A DNA stretch of 44,618 nt. It comes from Bacteroidota bacterium. GTDB taxonomy: Bacteria > Bacteroidota > Bacteroidia > AKYH767-A > OLB10. The notes beneath the pieces are model-generated. The model did no database searches. It was given only the letters and a program-made list of their open reading frames with translations, and had not been told where the DNA came from. Below are positions 42,732 through 44,618 of the stretch, piece after piece. The position numbers and the translations under genes are program-made. Each line of letters starts with the position of its first letter. The first letter of the stretch is position 1. The stretch spans positions 1-44,618 of the forward strand of contig JAHEMF010000022.1 of assembly GCA_024643795.1 (NCBI GenBank), given 5' to 3'.

Positions 42732-42765
42732 CAAACATAATACATTTGTTATTTAAAGAACAAAA
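42732..42765 (-). promoter_or_regulatory. Promoter of the CBS-Omp85-nadK operon
   Basis: On the minus strand TTG (complement of 42761-42763, within TTTTG) precedes TATGTTTG (complement of 42732-42739) by 21 bases, a complete TTG / TAnnTTTG promoter 36 bases before the ATG. Confidence 0.65.
42741..42748 (+). promoter_or_regulatory. Promoter -7 element for pdxJ
   Basis: TACATTTG is a perfect TAnnTTTG 28 bases before the pdxJ ATG. It lies one base from the divergent -7 element of the CBS gene, so the two promoters overlap and polymerase can occupy only one at a time. Confidence 0.55.
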
Positions 42766-42776
42766 TTAATGCCGAT

Positions 42777-43490
42777 ATGGTTCGATTAAGCGTAAATATC
42801 AATAAGATCGCCACTCTCAGGAATGCCAGAGGGGGAAATTTGCCTGATGTGGAGAAAGTTGCTTCAGATTGTGAACGGTTTGGTGCCGATGGCATTACTG
42901 TACACCCGAGACCGGATGAAAGACATATAAAGTATAGTGATGTAATTGCATTAAAAAAGGTGGTCAAGACTGAATTCAACGTAGAAGGGTTTCCTGATCC
43001 AAAATTTTTAGACCTGGTACTTGAAGTGGTTCCTGACCAGGTAACACTGGTTCCTGATCCACCAGGTGTATTAACTTCAAATGCCGGCTGGGACACTAAA
43101 GTTCATTTGGACTTCCTAAAAGAAGTTATCACACACCTCAAGAGTAAAAAAATCAGAACCTCGATATTCCTTGACCCTAACCCAGACATGGTAATCGCTG
43201 CCACCCAAACCGGAACTGATCGAATTGAATTGTACACAGAAGCTTTTGTAAAAGGATTTAAAAGTGACCCTACGGGTTCCATTTCTTCTTATCGATCCAC
43301 AGCTCAAAAAGCTGCGGAAGCAGGTTTAGGAATTAATGCGGGACATGACCTTAACCTTTTAAACCTTGAATACTTTAAAAAAAATATCCCTCAACTTAGT
43401 GAAGTATCAATTGGACATGCATTGATCTGTGATGCCTTGTATTTTGGTTTAGAGAACACTATACAATTATACAAACAAAAATTACTTTGA
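42777..43490 (+). CDS. pdxJ: Pyridoxine 5'-phosphate synthase PdxJ
   Basis: TIM-barrel enzyme that condenses 1-deoxyxylulose 5-phosphate with 3-amino-2-oxopropyl phosphate to form pyridoxine 5'-phosphate (vitamin B6). LSVNINKIATLRNARGGN at the N-terminus, GADGITVHPRPDERHI (about 39-54), FNVEGFPD, VTLVPDPP and GLGINAGHDLNL are the family blocks with the catalytic His and Glu residues. Length 237 is typical. The presence of pdxJ means the DXP-dependent B6 route. It is divergent from the CBS gene. Confidence 0.96.
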   Translation: MVRLSVNINKIATLRNARGGNLPDVEKVASDCERFGADGITVHPRPDERHIKYSDVIALKKVVKTEFNVEGFPDPKFLDLVLEVVPDQVTLVPDPPGVLTSNAGWDTKVHLDFLKEVITHLKSKKIRTSIFLDPNPDMVIAATQTGTDRIELYTEAFVKGFKSDPTGSISSYRSTAQKAAEAGLGINAGHDLNLLNLEYFKKNIPQLSEVSIGHALICDALYFGLENTIQLYKQKLL

Positions 43491-43616
43491 ATTTTATAGC
43501 ATCTTGATGTGATCTGACTTTAATACATAGGTTCTTACCAGGTTTTTTCGATAACAATTAACATTTCATTAACTGTATTTAACCGCTCTTTAACCAGAAC
43601 AGGAAAGGTGCGACTG

Positions 43617-43624
43617 TACATTTG
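43617..43624 (+). promoter_or_regulatory. Promoter -7 element for the T9SS-sorted protein gene
   Basis: TACATTTG is a perfect TAnnTTTG ending 17 bases before the ATG at 43642, implying a short leader. The 151-base gap after pdxJ otherwise holds only AT-rich sequence, including a TTAAC-rich stretch at 43556-43595. Confidence 0.5.
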
Positions 43625-43641
43625 AATAAAAATTTACAGCC

Positions 43642-44616
43642 ATGAAAAACAAATTATTCAAAACAGGTTCATTAATGATGATGGCAGCTTATCTGTTCTT
43701 TCCGGGTGGAGTTCAGGGACAAAATGCCGAAAAAAAACAAAAGTTCCATATTGTAATGGTATCCGATGAAAATGGTGAAAAAACCAGGTTGGATACAACA
43801 TTCAACACAGAAGCAGAACTCGAAGCGTTCATGCAGTCTTCAGGTGTTGGCATGAAAATCCATGATCATGATAGAAATGCAAAAACCTACACACTTAGCA
43901 CAAGTGATGGAGAATCAGACGGAGAAACGGTCGTTATCGAACATATTAAAATTAAAGAAGAACTTGAACAGGCCGAAAAAGAATTGAACCGATCAAGGGA
44001 GGAACTCAAAGGCTCTGAAAAAGAATTACAAGAGGCTCTGAAGAAACTCCATGAAATGAATATTGAGATCGAAGATGAAGATGGCATCAAAAAAATTGAG
44101 ATGATAATTGATGGAGCAGATAATGGGATGAATTGGATACCAAAAGATCTTGATGGCACCATAGACATTACCAATATTTGTGATGACCTTAAGAACAATT
44201 TTATTTTAGCAGACAATGCCAACTCCGAAGTCATGGTCTTTATTAAAAAGACAAGTGAAGGTGAAACTGACTTACTGCAATTTGATGATTTCACAGAGAT
44301 TGAATCTGTTGAAAGCACTGATCCCGGAAGTGCCTCTGAATCTCAAATTCTTAATTACAGAATTCCCGAATCGAATGTCAGTGTATACCCTAATCCTACT
44401 AATGGCATTGTAACTCTTAAGTTTGAACCGGTCAATGATGAATCTGTTGATGTGAAGATCTTAGACAGCAGAGGAAGAACAATAGTCACTGACAGCTTTA
44501 CAGCGATGGGAAGCGTAACAAAGGAATATCAGTTAAAAAATTTTACCAAGGGCACCTACTTGATGCAAATACGCCAGGGAGATCACTGGAAACACGAAAA
44601 AATTGTGTTACGATAG
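43642..44616 (+). CDS. Secreted coiled-coil protein with type A T9SS sorting domain
   Basis: A 324-residue protein with a signal peptide (about 1-26, ending GVQGQ), a short beta region (34-100), a heptad-rich coiled coil (about 103-140, EELEQAEKELNRSREELK), an acidic middle, and a C-terminal domain of about 76 residues starting YPNPTNGIVTLKFE (249) and ending WKHEKIVLR. YPNP-start domains direct proteins through the type IX secretion system to the cell surface in Bacteroidota. The body has no family I recognise, so the function is unknown. The frame ends with TAG two bases before the window edge, so the gene is complete. Confidence 0.85.
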   Translation: MKNKLFKTGSLMMMAAYLFFPGGVQGQNAEKKQKFHIVMVSDENGEKTRLDTTFNTEAELEAFMQSSGVGMKIHDHDRNAKTYTLSTSDGESDGETVVIEHIKIKEELEQAEKELNRSREELKGSEKELQEALKKLHEMNIEIEDEDGIKKIEMIIDGADNGMNWIPKDLDGTIDITNICDDLKNNFILADNANSEVMVFIKKTSEGETDLLQFDDFTEIESVESTDPGSASESQILNYRIPESNVSVYPNPTNGIVTLKFEPVNDESVDVKILDSRGRTIVTDSFTAMGSVTKEYQLKNFTKGTYLMQIRQGDHWKHEKIVLR

Positions 44617-44618
44617 TA

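Noticed and set aside
43887-44318. 143-residue frame on the minus strand
   Set aside because: Ser-rich antisense shadow of the acidic T9SS-sorted protein, with no start context or family resemblance.

Overview
The window is core chromosome of a Bacteroidota bacterium, most likely from the gliding Cytophagia/Flavobacteriia side of the phylum. The signs are: a Bacteroidota-type dcw cluster that ends ftsQ-ftsA-ftsZ-yqeY and lacks murB, ddl and murF; adjacent gldB and gldC gliding genes; a protein with a type IX secretion (T9SS) sorting domain; CKKD-type lipoproteins; and many copies of the phylum's promoter -7 element TAnnTTTG. I see no tRNA, rRNA, insertion sequence, prophage or CRISPR array.

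Region 1 (1-15618, minus strand) is the division and cell-wall cluster, transcribed mraZ, rsmH, ftsL-like, ftsI, murE, mraY, murD, ftsW, murG, murC, ftsQ, ftsA, ftsZ, then the first 12 codons of yqeY. Genes overlap or nearly touch, and several start at GTG or TTG. MurE carries the DNPR motif of meso-diaminopimelate ligases. Region 2 (15619-15931) is the divergent control region. It holds three TGG boxes at 10-bp spacing in front of mraZ and a perfect inverted copy of two of them facing the genes on the other side. This is the best regulatory finding in the window.

Region 3 (15932-22071) starts with a probable glycine/amino-acid lipid synthesis pair (O-acyltransferase, then GNAT N-acyltransferase) and engB. 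It continues with convergent gldB-gldC, an outer-membrane beta-barrel gene and glutamine-dependent NAD synthetase. Region 4 (22094-27008) has 2-oxoacid:ferredoxin oxidoreductase korAB, trmB and a divergent MurG-like glycosyltransferase. Region 5 (27009-30771) is a cobalamin-uptake locus: promoter, B12 riboswitch, BtuB-like TonB receptor and a BtuG-like beta-propeller lipoprotein, followed by a convergent small lipoprotein.

Region 6 (30848-42695) holds a gamma carbonic anhydrase and a DUF3667 zinc-ribbon membrane protein. Then, on the minus strand, comes the envelope-biogenesis block: CBS-domain protein, Omp85-like protein, NAD kinase, two tandem DUF6089-like barrels, uppS, bamA, two Skp/OmpH chaperones and murI. 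Together these supply the lipid carrier (UppS), D-glutamate (MurI), outer-membrane protein insertion (BamA, Skp) and the peptidoglycan precursors used by the dcw products. Region 7 (42777-44618) has pdxJ and a T9SS-sorted coiled-coil protein.

The gene content is largely conserved core. What seems new is mostly regulatory: the mirrored MraZ boxes, a long-range pairing in the B12 leader, and a terminator/promoter overlap that moves the start of murI.
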